A stretch of DNA of 64,000 nt from Novosphingobium sp. MW5 (GCA_025938935.1 JAPCWB010000001.1:1488001-1552000), one strand, 5' to 3'; positions 1-8,892 are shown, counted from the first letter of the stretch. The notes: generated from the letters alone by a model not told the origin. Program-made: numbers and translations.

Positions 1-166
1 CGCGCCGCTCGTTGAGCGCCTTGACGCGCCGCGCCATGGGGTCGCGGATCGTCACGGCCGAATAGATCGCGAACATCATCGCAATGGCGGCGACAGCGAT
101 CAGGATCGAGCCGACCCAGATGACGTCGATGCCGAGAACGGTTGGTCCGGGCGGGGTTTTCAACAT
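1..166 (-). CDS. tadC: TadC-like pilus assembly membrane protein, 3' part outside window
   Basis: Only the first 55 codons are in the window; the gene continues beyond position 1. The N-terminus starts MLKTPPGPTVLGIDVIWVG and runs into one hydrophobic segment (about residues 15-38), then a basic stretch (TIRDPMARRVKALNERR). This layout is typical of the second GspF-type platform protein of Tad pili. The ATG at 164-166 is preceded by a GAGGAAAG-type ribosome binding site and lies 19 bases after the tadB stop, so it is the last visible gene of the pilus operon. The assignment rests on position and N-terminal topology, because the GspF domain itself is not visible. Confidence 0.75.
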   Translation of the reverse strand, partial: MLKTPPGPTVLGIDVIWVGSILIAVAAIAMMFAIYSAVTIRDPMARRVKALNERR

Positions 167-185
167 AGCGGTTGTCTTTCCTCGC

Positions 186-1157
186 TCAGATTTCGAAACT
201 GACCATCTTGGCCATGATGCCCACGCCGATGCCCATCCACACCAGGCCGCCAAGGCCGGCGACGATCAGGCGGTCGTCGGAGAAGAACTTGCCGATGTAG
301 TCGGGGTTGACCCACCACAGCAGGGTGAAGACCACGAAGGGCAGCGAGCCGACGATGTATGCCGATGCCTTTGATTCCGAGCTCATGGCGCGGATCTTGA
401 GCTTCATCTGCGCGCGCTTGCGCAGCACGTCGGCCAGGTTGCTCAGCGTTTCGGCAAGGTTGCCGCCGGTTTCGCGCTGGATGGCGAGCGTGATGCAGAA
501 GAACTGGAATTCGGGAATGCCAAGCCGGTCGGCGGTTTCCTGGAGCGCGTCCTCCATGGTCTTGCCGATCTTGATGCGCTCGGTGATCAGCTTGAATTCC
601 TCGCCCACAGGGCCGGGAATTTCGCTCGAGATGATCGCCAGCGTTTCGGTCACGGGAAGGCCCGAGCGCAGGCCGCGCACGATCAGTTCGATGCCGTCAG
701 GGAACTTCGAGATGAAGGCGTTGAGGCGGCGGTTGATCATGAAGCCAACGGCAAAGTGCGGCAGGCCTGCACCCAGCAGAATTCCTGCGCCGAGCGAGAG
801 CATGGCGGCGTGCGACTTGATGTACACGATCACCGTGACCGCGAGGGCTACGCCGAGCGACGTGTAAAGGTAGTTCTGCAGCGTCCAGTTCTTGCCAGTG
901 CGGTGCAGGCGCAGCATCAGGGCCTCGATGCGCGAGCCGGAGCCGGCGATCTTGTGCATCTGCGGCTTGCGGGCGGCCACGGCCTTGCGCATTTGCGCCT
1001 CGACACGGTCGGTCGCGCTGTCCGAATGGCGATAGCGCACGGCCTGGAGGCGGCGATTGCCTTCCTTGACCGGGTTGGGGCCGGACAGGGCCGACCAGCC
1101 AAGCACCATCATGGCCATCAGGCCGCAGGCGATCAGCAGAAGTTGCAGCAGGCTCAT
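186..1157 (-). CDS. tadB: TadB/CpaG, type II secretion F-family pilus platform protein
   Basis: This 323-residue inner-membrane protein is the platform on which the Tad ATPase is thought to drive Flp pilin polymerisation. There is an N-terminal membrane anchor (residues 1-22), a basic cytoplasmic stretch, a pair of membrane segments around residues 95-140, a T2SSF cytoplasmic domain (about 150-280, with FPDGIELIVRGLRSGLPV and the conserved ETGGNLAETL near 230), and C-terminal membrane helices. The length fits the family. It follows cpaE by 69 bases and precedes tadC. The usual partner ATPase CpaF/TadA, normally encoded between cpaE and tadB, is absent from this position. Confidence 0.93.
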   Translation of the reverse strand: MSLLQLLLIACGLMAMMVLGWSALSGPNPVKEGNRRLQAVRYRHSDSATDRVEAQMRKAVAARKPQMHKIAGSGSRIEALMLRLHRTGKNWTLQNYLYTSLGVALAVTVIVYIKSHAAMLSLGAGILLGAGLPHFAVGFMINRRLNAFISKFPDGIELIVRGLRSGLPVTETLAIISSEIPGPVGEEFKLITERIKIGKTMEDALQETADRLGIPEFQFFCITLAIQRETGGNLAETLSNLADVLRKRAQMKLKIRAMSSESKASAYIVGSLPFVVFTLLWWVNPDYIGKFFSDDRLIVAGLGGLVWMGIGVGIMAKMVSFEI

Positions 1158-1184
1158 GCGCCTATACTCCGCCTTGGTTCTAGC

Positions 1185-1206
1185 GGGGCCAGCGGTGACT
1201 GGCCCC
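1185..1206. other. Intercistronic hairpin between cpaE and tadB
   Basis: A perfect 8-bp stem GGGGCCAG / CTGGCCCC encloses a 6-nt loop (1193-1198) in the 69-bp gap where cpaF would normally lie. No U-tract follows on the minus strand, so it is more likely an mRNA-processing or attenuation structure than an efficient terminator. Its function is inferred only. Confidence 0.5.
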
Positions 1207-1226
1207 GGGGTACGTCATGCAATGGG

Positions 1227-2516
1227 TCAGGCTACCTTTTCGGGAGCCTTGCCCTTGTCCTTCTTGGCCAGCATCGACTTGAGATCGAGCTTGCCGAGCA
1301 GCGATTTCTTGGCCTGCGGCCCAGCTGCCGGGGTCTCCTCGATGTCACCAACGCCAAGGATCTGGCTGGCGACATCGCGCACCACGGCGGCCGACTTTGC
1401 CGTGCGGTTGGCTTCGGCAAAGGTCTGGCCGAGCTTGGCCGCATTGGCCGCGCCCTTGAGGTCAAAGGGAACCACGAAGTTCACTTTGCGCTCGATCGAG
1501 GCTTCGAAGTCTGCGCGGCTGATTTCCTGCACGCCGGCCTGGACCTTGTTGGCGACAACGATGGTCTGTGCATGAGCGGCATTGGCCTTGAGCCACGACA
1601 GCAGGCGGATCGCGTCACGCGCCGATGCCAGGGTGAACTCGGTGGCCAGAACCACCACGTTCACGTCCGCCATCAGGTGCGGGAAGTTGATCAGCATGTT
1701 GCGCGGCAGGTCGATCACCGTCATTTCGAAGGCCTGGCGGAATTCCTCCTCGAGCTGCACGAATGCGGTGCCGTCGGTCATCAGCGGCGCGTTGATCGGC
1801 GCTTCTGCCGAAAGGATCGACAGGTTGTCATTGGCGCGGATCATGGCGCGTTCGATGAACAGGCCGTCAATGCGGCTCGGGTTCTCGATCGCGTCGGTAA
1901 GCCCGCGGCCGGGCTCGAGGTCGAGGCTGAGCGCGCCGGTGCCGAAATGCACGTCGAGATCGAGCAGCGCGGTCGGCATCTTGTGGTCGGTCGAAAACAG
2001 CCATGCCAGCGAGGTCGCGAGCAGCGAAGCGCCGACGCCGCCGCGCGTTCCGACAACTGCGGTCGAGACGTGGCGCTTGGCCGTCGTACCCTCCGCGTGG
2101 CGCGGCTGCGAGAACACGGCCTGCGCCTGGATCAGCGCGTCGCGCAGCTGGCCGGGCGAAAGCGGCTTGAGCAGGTAGTCGTGGATGCCGCTGGCGACGA
2201 GGTCGCGGTAGAGGCGCACGTCATTGACCTGGCCGACTGCAATCACCACCGTGCCGGGTTCGCAAACCTCGGCCAGGGCGTTGATGTCGTTCAGCGGGTC
2301 GCCGCTTTCCGACAGGTCGACCATCAGGATGTTCGGGCTGGCCGAGATCGACAGGGACTGGACCGCATTGCGCAGGCCGCCCTTGTTGCACTTCTCGGGC
2401 TGCCAGCCCATTTCGATCACCACCGGGCGCAGGACTTCCAGTGCGGCTTCGTCACACAGGAATGCGGCGAAGGGATCGCGGTTGCCGGGCATCGCGGCTT
2501 TCCATGGCGCGTTCAT
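1227..2516 (-). CDS. cpaE: CpaE/TadZ pilus localisation ATPase-like protein
   Basis: CpaE/TadZ is a MinD/ParA-like protein that places the Tad machine at the cell pole. An N-terminal receiver-like domain (to about residue 135, with DYLLKPLSPGQL) is followed by a MinD-type domain starting with the P-loop TRGGVGAS. The signature lysines of a deviant Walker A box are replaced by R and A, as is common in TadZ proteins, so nucleotide handling is atypical. The C-terminal tail is Lys/Ala-rich. I chose the ATG at 2516 rather than an in-frame TTG six bases upstream, because GGGGAG sits 9 nt before the ATG. The gene follows cpaD immediately. Confidence 0.93.
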   Translation of the reverse strand: MNAPWKAAMPGNRDPFAAFLCDEAALEVLRPVVIEMGWQPEKCNKGGLRNAVQSLSISASPNILMVDLSESGDPLNDINALAEVCEPGTVVIAVGQVNDVRLYRDLVASGIHDYLLKPLSPGQLRDALIQAQAVFSQPRHAEGTTAKRHVSTAVVGTRGGVGASLLATSLAWLFSTDHKMPTALLDLDVHFGTGALSLDLEPGRGLTDAIENPSRIDGLFIERAMIRANDNLSILSAEAPINAPLMTDGTAFVQLEEEFRQAFEMTVIDLPRNMLINFPHLMADVNVVVLATEFTLASARDAIRLLSWLKANAAHAQTIVVANKVQAGVQEISRADFEASIERKVNFVVPFDLKGAANAAKLGQTFAEANRTAKSAAVVRDVASQILGVGDIEETPAAGPQAKKSLLGKLDLKSMLAKKDKGKAPEKVA

Positions 2517-2522
2517 GGTCAA

Positions 2523-3176
2523 TTACTCCCCTTTGCTCGACTGCTTGTTGACGGTGATGCCACCGCCGCCGGTCGGCTTGGCTTCGCGATAGGTGTCGAT
2601 CGCCTTGTTCGAGCTCATGACCGTGGTTGCGCCGGTGTTGGCGGTGCCCTTGATCAGGTCTTCCGGATTGGCGACCATGGCCGCCATGTTGCCGTTGACC
2701 GCGCAGCCGAAGCCGCTTGCCGTGGCGTTGTGCATGTTGGTGTCGGACTTGGTGCCCCAGTCGGGGCAGCCCCGAACCGTGGCCGAGGTGCGCGACACGA
2801 CGACCCGGACCGTGCCCGGATTAACATAACCCGGGGTTGCCGGGGCATCACCGGTCAGCAGCATGCCATAGCGGGCGACAACAGCCTCGACCGAGGCGCG
2901 GTTGGCGCTCGACGCGGTCGGATCGTCCACGCTGATCTTGTCGCCGTAACGCAGGTCGAGCGCTTCGAACCAGCCCGACAGGCGGCGCTGCTCGGAAGGC
3001 GCAAGGCCTGTGCCGTTGGACACCAGGTCCATGGTGTAATTGGTCCGCTGAACCACCGGCTGGTGGACGCTTTCGAGCCCGCGGTTGATCGGCACGCCCG
3101 GCGAGGTGCAGCCGGCAAGGCTGCCAAGGCCGAGGATGAGGGCGGTGGCCGCCGTACGATGGAAGATCTTGGTCAT
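2523..3176 (-). CDS. cpaD: CpaD family pilus assembly lipoprotein
   Basis: This 217-residue lipoprotein is predicted to sit in the outer membrane or periplasm and help the secretin. It has a short signal peptide with lipobox LAGC (Cys23). The conserved CpaD core follows, including the RGCPDWG motif and the later GFGCAVNGNMAAMVANPEDL segment near residues 155-175. The ATG at 3176 has GAGGAAGG upstream. It lies between cpaC and cpaE, 13 bases after the cpaC stop, and is clearly part of the pilus operon. Confidence 0.93.
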   Translation of the reverse strand: MTKIFHRTAATALILGLGSLAGCTSPGVPINRGLESVHQPVVQRTNYTMDLVSNGTGLAPSEQRRLSGWFEALDLRYGDKISVDDPTASSANRASVEAVVARYGMLLTGDAPATPGYVNPGTVRVVVSRTSATVRGCPDWGTKSDTNMHNATASGFGCAVNGNMAAMVANPEDLIKGTANTGATTVMSSNKAIDTYREAKPTGGGGITVNKQSSKGE

Positions 3177-3189
3177 GGTGCTACCTTCC

Positions 3190-4725
3190 TCAATTCAGCG
3201 AAAAGCCGGGGCGCGTATCGCTGCCCGCATCGGCGGTCTTGGGCTTGGCCGACTTCTGCGCCTTGGTGGCCGGAGTCTCGGGTTCGAGCAGTTCGCCCAC
3301 CTTGGGTGCGACATTGGCGTCTGGCACCTGGGTCGGCTTCGGCCGGTCGCCGCCGGTCTTGCCGTCGGACTGCACGTTGCCCAGCAGCTGCTGGCCAAGG
3401 TTGGCGGCCTGGAAGCCGTCGGTCGGGTACTTGATGTCGCTCGCATTGACCGGGTTCACCAAGTACGGCGTAACCACGATCACCAGCTCGGTCTGGCCCT
3501 TGCGGAATTCGTTCGAGCGGAACAGCGAGCCGAGGATCGGCACGTCGCCAACACCCGGTGCCTTGTCGATGGTCGACTGGGCGTTGTTGCTCATCAGGCC
3601 GGCGATCATGAAGCTTTGCCCCGAGCCGAGTTCCACTGTGGTTTCAGCGCGGCGGATGGTAAGCGCCGGGATCTGGAAGCCATTCAGCGTCACCGCGCCT
3701 TCCGACGATAGCTCGGACACTTCCGGGCGGACGCGGATCGAGATGCGGCCGTTGGCCAGCACAGTCGGGGTGTAGGCAAGGCTGACACCGAAGCGCTTGT
3801 ATTCGACCGAGGTCGTACCCAGGCCCTGGCTGATCGGGATGGGATATTCACCGCCGGCCAGGAAGTCCGCGGTTTCGCCCGAAAGCGCCGTCAGGTTCGG
3901 GTTGGCGAGAGTGGTGATCAGGCCGTCACGCTCGGCAAGGTCGAAGGCAGCGCCCAGATCAAGTCCGAGGAACTTGCCGAAGCCGCCCAGCGTGGTCTTG
4001 CCGTTGACGCCGTTGAACACGACCTTGCCCGGGGTGCCGGGGGTCGTCGCCGTGGCGGCAACCGGCTGGGTGATCTCGATCGCGTTGCCGCGGCCGCTGG
4101 CCACGCCGAACTTGAAGCCGCTGGTGCTGTCGCTCGACAGCAGGTTGCCGCCAATGGCACGAACCAGCGAGCGGCTGACCTCGGCAAAGCGGACCTGCAG
4201 ATTGACCTGCAGTGGAGTCGCCGTCTTCAGGCGGGTGATGACATTGGCCTTGCCCATGAACGCTTCGACGAGGCGCTTGGCTTCGGCGGCGTCTTCGGGA
4301 GCGGCGACGGTGCCGGTCAGCAGGACAGTGTCGGTGCCAAAGGTGTTCACGCCGATCTTCGCATCAGGCATCGCGAGGCGCAGCATTGAATCGACGCTGT
4401 CGAGGCCGGAATTGATCCGCACGTTGGCCGACCAGATGATCTGGCCCGCGGCGTTGCTGGCGTAGACCGTGGTCGTGCCCAGCGACTTGCCCATCAGGTA
4501 GAGCTGGTTGGCAGACTTGATCTGCACGTCGGCCACCTTGTCGTCGGCGACGAAGACGTCTGCCATGCGACCGGGGACGTTGATCAGCTGACCGCGTCCG
4601 ACCGAGAGCGGGATGTCCTGCGCCGGGCGGGTGACCGACTGGGCCTGGACGGTTCCCGCCGGCGTCAGTGCAAGCGGCACCGATACGGCTGCGGCGGTAA
4701 GCAGGGTGGTAAGCAGGCGTTTCAT
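3190..4725 (-). CDS. cpaC: CpaC/RcpA outer-membrane secretin of the Tad pilus
   Basis: This secretin forms the outer-membrane channel through which the Flp pilus leaves the cell. It has a signal peptide (MKRLLTTLLTAAAVSVPLAL...), an N-terminal pilus/BON-type domain (GRGQLINVPGRMADVFVAD near residue 45), and a C-terminal secretin domain with the VPILGSLFRS and ELVIVVTPYLV signatures. The tail is Pro/Lys-rich. The reading frame extends 17 codons further upstream, but the ATG at 4725 has GAGGGG 7 nt before it and begins the signal peptide, so the protein is 511 residues. It lies 52 bases after cpaB. Confidence 0.95.
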   Translation of the reverse strand: MKRLLTTLLTAAAVSVPLALTPAGTVQAQSVTRPAQDIPLSVGRGQLINVPGRMADVFVADDKVADVQIKSANQLYLMGKSLGTTTVYASNAAGQIIWSANVRINSGLDSVDSMLRLAMPDAKIGVNTFGTDTVLLTGTVAAPEDAAEAKRLVEAFMGKANVITRLKTATPLQVNLQVRFAEVSRSLVRAIGGNLLSSDSTSGFKFGVASGRGNAIEITQPVAATATTPGTPGKVVFNGVNGKTTLGGFGKFLGLDLGAAFDLAERDGLITTLANPNLTALSGETADFLAGGEYPIPISQGLGTTSVEYKRFGVSLAYTPTVLANGRISIRVRPEVSELSSEGAVTLNGFQIPALTIRRAETTVELGSGQSFMIAGLMSNNAQSTIDKAPGVGDVPILGSLFRSNEFRKGQTELVIVVTPYLVNPVNASDIKYPTDGFQAANLGQQLLGNVQSDGKTGGDRPKPTQVPDANVAPKVGELLEPETPATKAQKSAKPKTADAGSDTRPGFSLN

Positions 4726-4777
4726 GGTCTTGCCCCTCGAAATCGCAGCGGTGTGGTTGGATGCGTGAGTGGTCATT

Positions 4778-5800
4778 TTACTTCCCGATCTCTTCCGAGG
4801 TGGTGACCTTGCCGCGGGTAACGCGGACTACGGGGCCGACGCGAACGAAGGGGAAACCTCCGGGTGCAGGTGCAGCGCTGGCCGGTCCGGCGACGGCGGT
4901 GCGGGCAGCCACGGTGCGGGCGACAGGCATCGAGCTGCGCTGGAAGCGAGAGACATCGCCGCCGGTGGAGAACGAACCCTTCGATTCATCCGGACGGTTC
5001 ATTGCCGCCGTCAGGATGCGCTCTTCCTCTTCCTTCGACACGCCGGTCGGGATCTTGACCGCGCCGCTGGCGACGAGGCGTTCGAGCTCGGCCTGGTTGT
5101 CGGCGATCGAGCGCAGAGCGAGGCTCAGCGTGCCGATGGTTTCGGCAACCGCGATCTTCTCCGCGATCTTGGGCGTCACTTCGAGCGTGACGGTGCGGAA
5201 TTCACGCACGACCGTCTTGCCGTCGACAACTTCGCTGTCGGTAGCCTGGTCAGTGGCGAGCACGCGCAGGTTCTTGAGAATGGTTTCGGTTGCCTTCAGC
5301 GGCTGGCCTTCGCCTTCGCCGCGGACCGCCTGGGTGAGCATCAGGTCGATGTGGTCACCCGGGAAGATGAAGCCGGCAACACCGGTGCGGGCCGACACGT
5401 TGATCGTGATGGCGCGCATGCCCGGCCCGAGGGCAGCGGCGAGGAAGCCGCGATCACCCGGCTTGACCAGCGAACCCTGGGTCAGCGGCTGGCCGGCAGT
5501 CACCGGATAGCGCACCACCGTGCCGAGCAGCTTGGCCATGTCGGCCTCGCCTTCAACGAAGTAGGCATCCTGGACCATTTCCTTGGGCCACATCTGGAAC
5601 GAGATCGAATCGGCCGTGATGATCGTGCCGACCGGCAGGGCGCGCTGGGCCACCAGGACCTTCGGGCCTTGCGGAACCGCCTGCTGGGCGGCTTCGGCCT
5701 TCGGCGCGGATGCGCCGGCGAACAGGCTACGAGCGGCAAGCGCGGTACCGATCGCGATGACCAGTGCGCCAACCAGCAGCAGGAGTTTCTTCTTGTCCAT
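4778..5800 (-). CDS. cpaB: CpaB/RcpC pilus assembly protein with SAF domain
   Basis: CpaB is a periplasmic, membrane-anchored factor that supports the Tad secretin. A single N-terminal membrane anchor (MDKKKLLLLVGALVIAIGTALAA) precedes a SAF domain (about residues 45-115, VLVAQRALPVGTIITAD). The RcpC-type domain follows, with GFIFPGDHIDLMLT near residue 165. The C-terminus is Ala/Pro-rich and low in complexity. At 340 residues the length is ordinary. It is the second gene of the operon, 72 bp after cpaA. Confidence 0.94.
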   Translation of the reverse strand: MDKKKLLLLVGALVIAIGTALAARSLFAGASAPKAEAAQQAVPQGPKVLVAQRALPVGTIITADSISFQMWPKEMVQDAYFVEGEADMAKLLGTVVRYPVTAGQPLTQGSLVKPGDRGFLAAALGPGMRAITINVSARTGVAGFIFPGDHIDLMLTQAVRGEGEGQPLKATETILKNLRVLATDQATDSEVVDGKTVVREFRTVTLEVTPKIAEKIAVAETIGTLSLALRSIADNQAELERLVASGAVKIPTGVSKEEEERILTAAMNRPDESKGSFSTGGDVSRFQRSSMPVARTVAARTAVAGPASAAPAPGGFPFVRVGPVVRVTRGKVTTSEEIGK

Positions 5801-5872
5801 GGCTTTTCAAGGCCCCCTTGGGATTTCCCGGATTACGTCCCCGAGAATGGTATCAATTGGTTAAAATCAGGT

Positions 5873-6361
5873 TCACCCTGCCGGATGCGCCGCCAACAGG
5901 GGCAGGCTCTTGTCCACGAGGGTCAGGAGGCCGGCGCTCGCGATGGCGATTCCGTAAGGGATGGCGGCCTTGCCCTGCTTGCGCAGAGCGAGACGCCAGG
6001 CGGCGATCATGATCGTCAGGATGCCGCCCAGCAGGGCCATCACGATCACGAGGAAGAGGAAATCCTGCGGGCGTACCCAGAGCGCCAGCGCGGTAAGCAG
6101 CTTCACATCGCCGCCGCCCATCATCCGTGCGGCGAAGAGGCCTGCGGTGACGACGAATGTTGCGAGTGCGAGGCCAAGCTGCACGCCGGCGTCCGGCCAC
6201 AGCGAAAGGCCGCTCGCCCACCAGAAGGCGGGGGCAGCCAGTGCAATGGCGGCGTTCAGCCAGTTATCGATCTGGCGGCGCTTGATGTCAGTGAAGGCGG
6301 CGACCAGCAGCGCAATTGCCAATGCGCCAATCAGCCCATAGGAAAGAATCTCGCTACGCAA
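5873..6361 (-). CDS. cpaA: CpaA/TadV prepilin peptidase (A24 family)
   Basis: This polytopic aspartic peptidase would cleave the leader of Flp prepilins and pseudopilins. The two catalytic aspartates are visible: one in TDIKRRQIDN (Asp25) and one in the GxGD-type motif GGGDVK near residue 85. The protein has 162 residues, the minimal TadV size without the methyltransferase domain. The start is TTG at 6361, supported by GGGGGG 8 nt upstream; no ATG is available nearby. It is the first gene of the operon visible here. No Flp pilin gene precedes it, so the pilin must be encoded elsewhere. Confidence 0.92.
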   Translation of the reverse strand: MRSEILSYGLIGALAIALLVAAFTDIKRRQIDNWLNAAIALAAPAFWWASGLSLWPDAGVQLGLALATFVVTAGLFAARMMGGGDVKLLTALALWVRPQDFLFLVIVMALLGGILTIMIAAWRLALRKQGKAAIPYGIAIASAGLLTLVDKSLPLLAAHPAG

Positions 6362-6384
6362 GGCTGGTGCCCCCCGGATTTAAG

Positions 6385-6402
6385 TGAACCCCACTGTTCA
6401 CC
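6385..6402. promoter_or_regulatory. Inverted repeat in the divergent pilus/hydrolase promoter region
   Basis: GTGAAC-N6-GTTCAC forms a perfect 6-bp inverted repeat 24 bases upstream of the cpaA start, within a 111-bp divergent intergenic region. A second small repeat (TTAC-N6-GTAA) lies at 6425-6438. Either could bind a regulator of the pilus operon; this is positional inference only. Confidence 0.35.
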
Positions 6403-6472
6403 CTGGAGGTCTAGCGGCCAGTAATTACCAAATAGTAACCAGAGGCCTGAGGCTGGAATTAGGGATGCATAC

Positions 6473-7438
6473 GTGGTGACAGAAGCATCCGGGAAACCTT
6501 TTGACGGTCGCGCCATTCCCGCCAACGCACTGGAAACCATCTGGAAAGCTCCGGATGGCCACGCTGTGCGCCGCATCGATTGGTCGGCTGCGGGACAGGT
6601 TCGCGGATCTATTCTTTACTTTCCGGGGCGCGGGGACTTCTACGAAAAGTACCTTGAAACGCTGGCCTACTGGAATGACCGCAGCTGGAACGTAACCGCT
6701 GCGGACTGGCGCGGACAGGCAGGATCCGGACGGCTCGGCAGCGATGCCGTGACCGGCCATATCGGCGATTTTGCGCAATGGGTCGATGACCTCGCTGCCT
6801 TTTGGAACGAGTGGAAGGCCGCCACGCCGGGTCCGCACATTCTCGCCGCGCATTCCATGGGCGGACATATCGTGCTGCGCGCACTGGTTGAGCGGCGGGT
6901 CGATCCCGATGCCGCGGTGCTGTCGGCGCCGATGCTGGGTTTTCACACCTTTGGCCTGCCGCTTGGCGTGCTCCACGCTGCCGCGCGGCTGATGTGCGCC
7001 GTGGGTGACCGGCATCGGCCCGCCTGGAAGTGGAGCGAGAAGCCCGGGCAGGTGCCGGAAGGGCGCGACAAGCTGCTTACGCACGATGCCCGCCGCTATG
7101 GTGACGAAATGGCCTGGCGCGAGCAGCGGCCCGAACTGGTCATGGGGCCGGGTTCCTGGGGCTGGGTCGAACGCGCCTATGCTTCAACCCGGGGCATGTT
7201 CGCTCGCGGCAAACTGGAGGCGGTGACGACGCCTGTGTTCATCGTCGCCACCAGTGCGGACATGCTCGTCAGCCCGAAAGCCATCATCGAAGCGGACCGC
7301 CGCCTGCCAGACAGCGAGCTGATGATGCTCGGCAAGGAGGCGCGGCACGAGGTATTGCGCGAAGTCGACGCGGTGCGCGATCCCATCCTGCGTGCGATCG
7401 ACGATTTCCTTGACCGCAAGGCCCCGCGCCGCGACTGA
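6473..7438 (+). CDS. Alpha/beta hydrolase, lysophospholipase-like
   Basis: This 321-residue serine hydrolase resembles the monoacylglycerol lipase/lysophospholipase L2 group (Hydrolase_4). The nucleophile elbow AHSMGG places Ser at residue 128. The oxyanion region YFPGRGDFYEKY is near residue 50, and the later acid and base lie in TSADMLVSP and EARHEVLRE. There is no signal peptide, so it should be cytoplasmic. The start is a GTG at 6473 (or the next codon, also GTG) with AGGGA upstream. The FAD oxidoreductase gene begins 7 bp downstream, so the two are co-transcribed. The substrate is unknown. Confidence 0.85.
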   Translation: MVTEASGKPFDGRAIPANALETIWKAPDGHAVRRIDWSAAGQVRGSILYFPGRGDFYEKYLETLAYWNDRSWNVTAADWRGQAGSGRLGSDAVTGHIGDFAQWVDDLAAFWNEWKAATPGPHILAAHSMGGHIVLRALVERRVDPDAAVLSAPMLGFHTFGLPLGVLHAAARLMCAVGDRHRPAWKWSEKPGQVPEGRDKLLTHDARRYGDEMAWREQRPELVMGPGSWGWVERAYASTRGMFARGKLEAVTTPVFIVATSADMLVSPKAIIEADRRLPDSELMMLGKEARHEVLREVDAVRDPILRAIDDFLDRKAPRRD

Positions 7439-7445
7439 CACCGGC

Positions 7446-8534
7446 ATGAGCGAACGCTTCGACATCATCATTGCCGGTGCCGGCATGGCGGGAGCGAGCC
7501 TTGCCGCCGGCCTCACCGCGACCGGCGCAAAGGTGCTGCTGCTCGAGGCGGAGGATCGGCCGGGCTATCATTCCACCGGCCGCTCGGCAGCCTTCTGGAC
7601 CGAGAGCTATGGCGGACCTGCCGTGCAGCCGCTGACCACGGCATCCGGCCCGGCCTTGCGCGATGGTGGCTACCTCAGCGAGCGTGGTGCGCTCACCATT
7701 GCCCGGAGCGGGGAGGAAGCGCAGCTGGAGCGCTTCGCCGCCGAGTTCGAGGCCTTGGGCGTTCGCGTCGAGCGGCTGGGGCGAGATGCGCTGCTACAAC
7801 GCATTCCCGGCCTGCACGAGGACTGGACCGCCGGCGCGCTTGAACCCGATTGCAGCGATATCGACGTGGCACGCCTACATCAGGATTATCTCGCCGCCGC
7901 GCGGCAGGGCAGCGCAGACCTGTGGACCCGCGCGCGCCTGACCCGGGCCGAACGTGAAAGCGCAGGCTGGCTGGTCACCTGTGAAGATGGGCGGCAGGCG
8001 CGCGGCGGGCTGCTGGTCAATGCAGCCGGTGCCTGGGCCGACGAGGTGGCGGAGCGCGCTGGCATATCGAAACTCGGGTTCACCCCGATGCTGCGGACCA
8101 TTGCCCAAATCCGCACCGCGCCCCCGCCGCCAGAGGACCTGCCGCTGGTGCTCGACCTTGGCGAAAAGTTCTACTTCAAGCCCGAAGCGGGGCGGCTCTG
8201 GCTTTCCCCGCATGACGAGGTGCCGGTGGCACCCTGTGATGTCGCTGCGGAAGAGCTTGCCGTGGCGGAGGCGATCGACCGGTTGCAAAAAGTTGTAAAC
8301 TGGCAGGTCGAGCGCGTGGAGCACAAATGGGCCGGCCTGCGCACATTCGCTCCGGATCGGCTGCCCGTCTATGGCTTCGATTCCCGCGAAGATCGGTTCT
8401 TCTGGTTCGCGGGGCAGGGCGGTTTCGGCATCCAGACGGCTCCTGCCGCGGCAGCGTTGGCGACGGCGCTCGTCACCGGAAGCGACCATTTTCCGGTTGA
8501 TCCGGCACCCTACCGTCCGGGCAGATTTTCCTAG
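7446..8534 (+). CDS. FAD-dependent amine/amino-acid oxidoreductase (DAO family)
   Basis: This 362-residue flavoprotein belongs to the D-amino-acid oxidase/glycine oxidase/DadA-like family. The N-terminal dinucleotide fold is clear (IIIAGAGMAGASLAAGL, then the acidic end of beta-2 at LLLEAEDRPG). Another conserved stretch is STGRSAAFW. The C-terminal FAD contact GQGGFGIQTAPAAA is near residue 330. Translation starts at the ATG at 7446, 7 bp after the hydrolase stop; an in-frame extension upstream only overlaps that gene. The pairing suggests a small two-enzyme unit, but the substrate cannot be read from the sequence. Confidence 0.85.
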   Translation: MSERFDIIIAGAGMAGASLAAGLTATGAKVLLLEAEDRPGYHSTGRSAAFWTESYGGPAVQPLTTASGPALRDGGYLSERGALTIARSGEEAQLERFAAEFEALGVRVERLGRDALLQRIPGLHEDWTAGALEPDCSDIDVARLHQDYLAAARQGSADLWTRARLTRAERESAGWLVTCEDGRQARGGLLVNAAGAWADEVAERAGISKLGFTPMLRTIAQIRTAPPPPEDLPLVLDLGEKFYFKPEAGRLWLSPHDEVPVAPCDVAAEELAVAEAIDRLQKVVNWQVERVEHKWAGLRTFAPDRLPVYGFDSREDRFFWFAGQGGFGIQTAPAAAALATALVTGSDHFPVDPAPYRPGRFS

Positions 8535-8594
8535 AACTTGCGCGGTTTGGCGCTAGTCTTCCCCGTCTGTTCAACCTGCCAGAAGGGACGCAAG

Positions 8595-8771
8595 ATGGCT
8601 CACCGGTTTGAAATCCGCCAGAACAAGGCGGGCGAATATGTCGCCTATTTCTGCTACAACTCCGAAACGATTTTCTGGACCGAGGGCTATTCGAGCAAGT
8701 CCGGTGCGCAGAACGCAATTGAATCGATCCAGAAGAACGGACCCGGTGCCCCGGTCGAGGACAAGAGCTGA
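8595..8771 (+). CDS. DUF1508 (YegP-like) small protein
   Basis: A 58-residue protein has one DUF1508 unit: RFEIRQNKAGEYVAYFCYNSETIFWTEGY, then SKSGAQNAIESIQKN. Enterobacterial YegP has two tandem copies, so this is the single-repeat form. The biochemical role of the family is not established. The ATG at 8595 has AGAAGGGA 6 nt upstream. Confidence 0.85.
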   Translation: MAHRFEIRQNKAGEYVAYFCYNSETIFWTEGYSSKSGAQNAIESIQKNGPGAPVEDKS

Positions 8772-8838
8772 CCGTTCAGCCTGAAGAAAGCCGGTCAGGG
8801 ATAGCCCGACTCCATAAGATCGCCCGCACGCCGGAGTC

Positions 8839-8855
8839 GCCCGCATGGTGCGGGC
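8839..8855. other. Short hairpin between DUF1508 gene and Gly-rich membrane protein gene
   Basis: GCCCGCA-TGG-TGCGGGC forms a 7-bp stem with a 3-nt loop in the 121-bp gap. No T-run follows, so it is at best a weak terminator or a leader element. Confidence 0.35.
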
Positions 8856-8892
8856 TTGCGGCCACTGCGGGAGGTCTTTGGGGATAACGTCC

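Noticed and set aside
756..3434. An 892-codon plus-strand open frame opposite the pilus genes
   Set aside because: It runs antisense to tadB, cpaE and cpaD, which have clear family motifs; no ribosome site or domain supports it.
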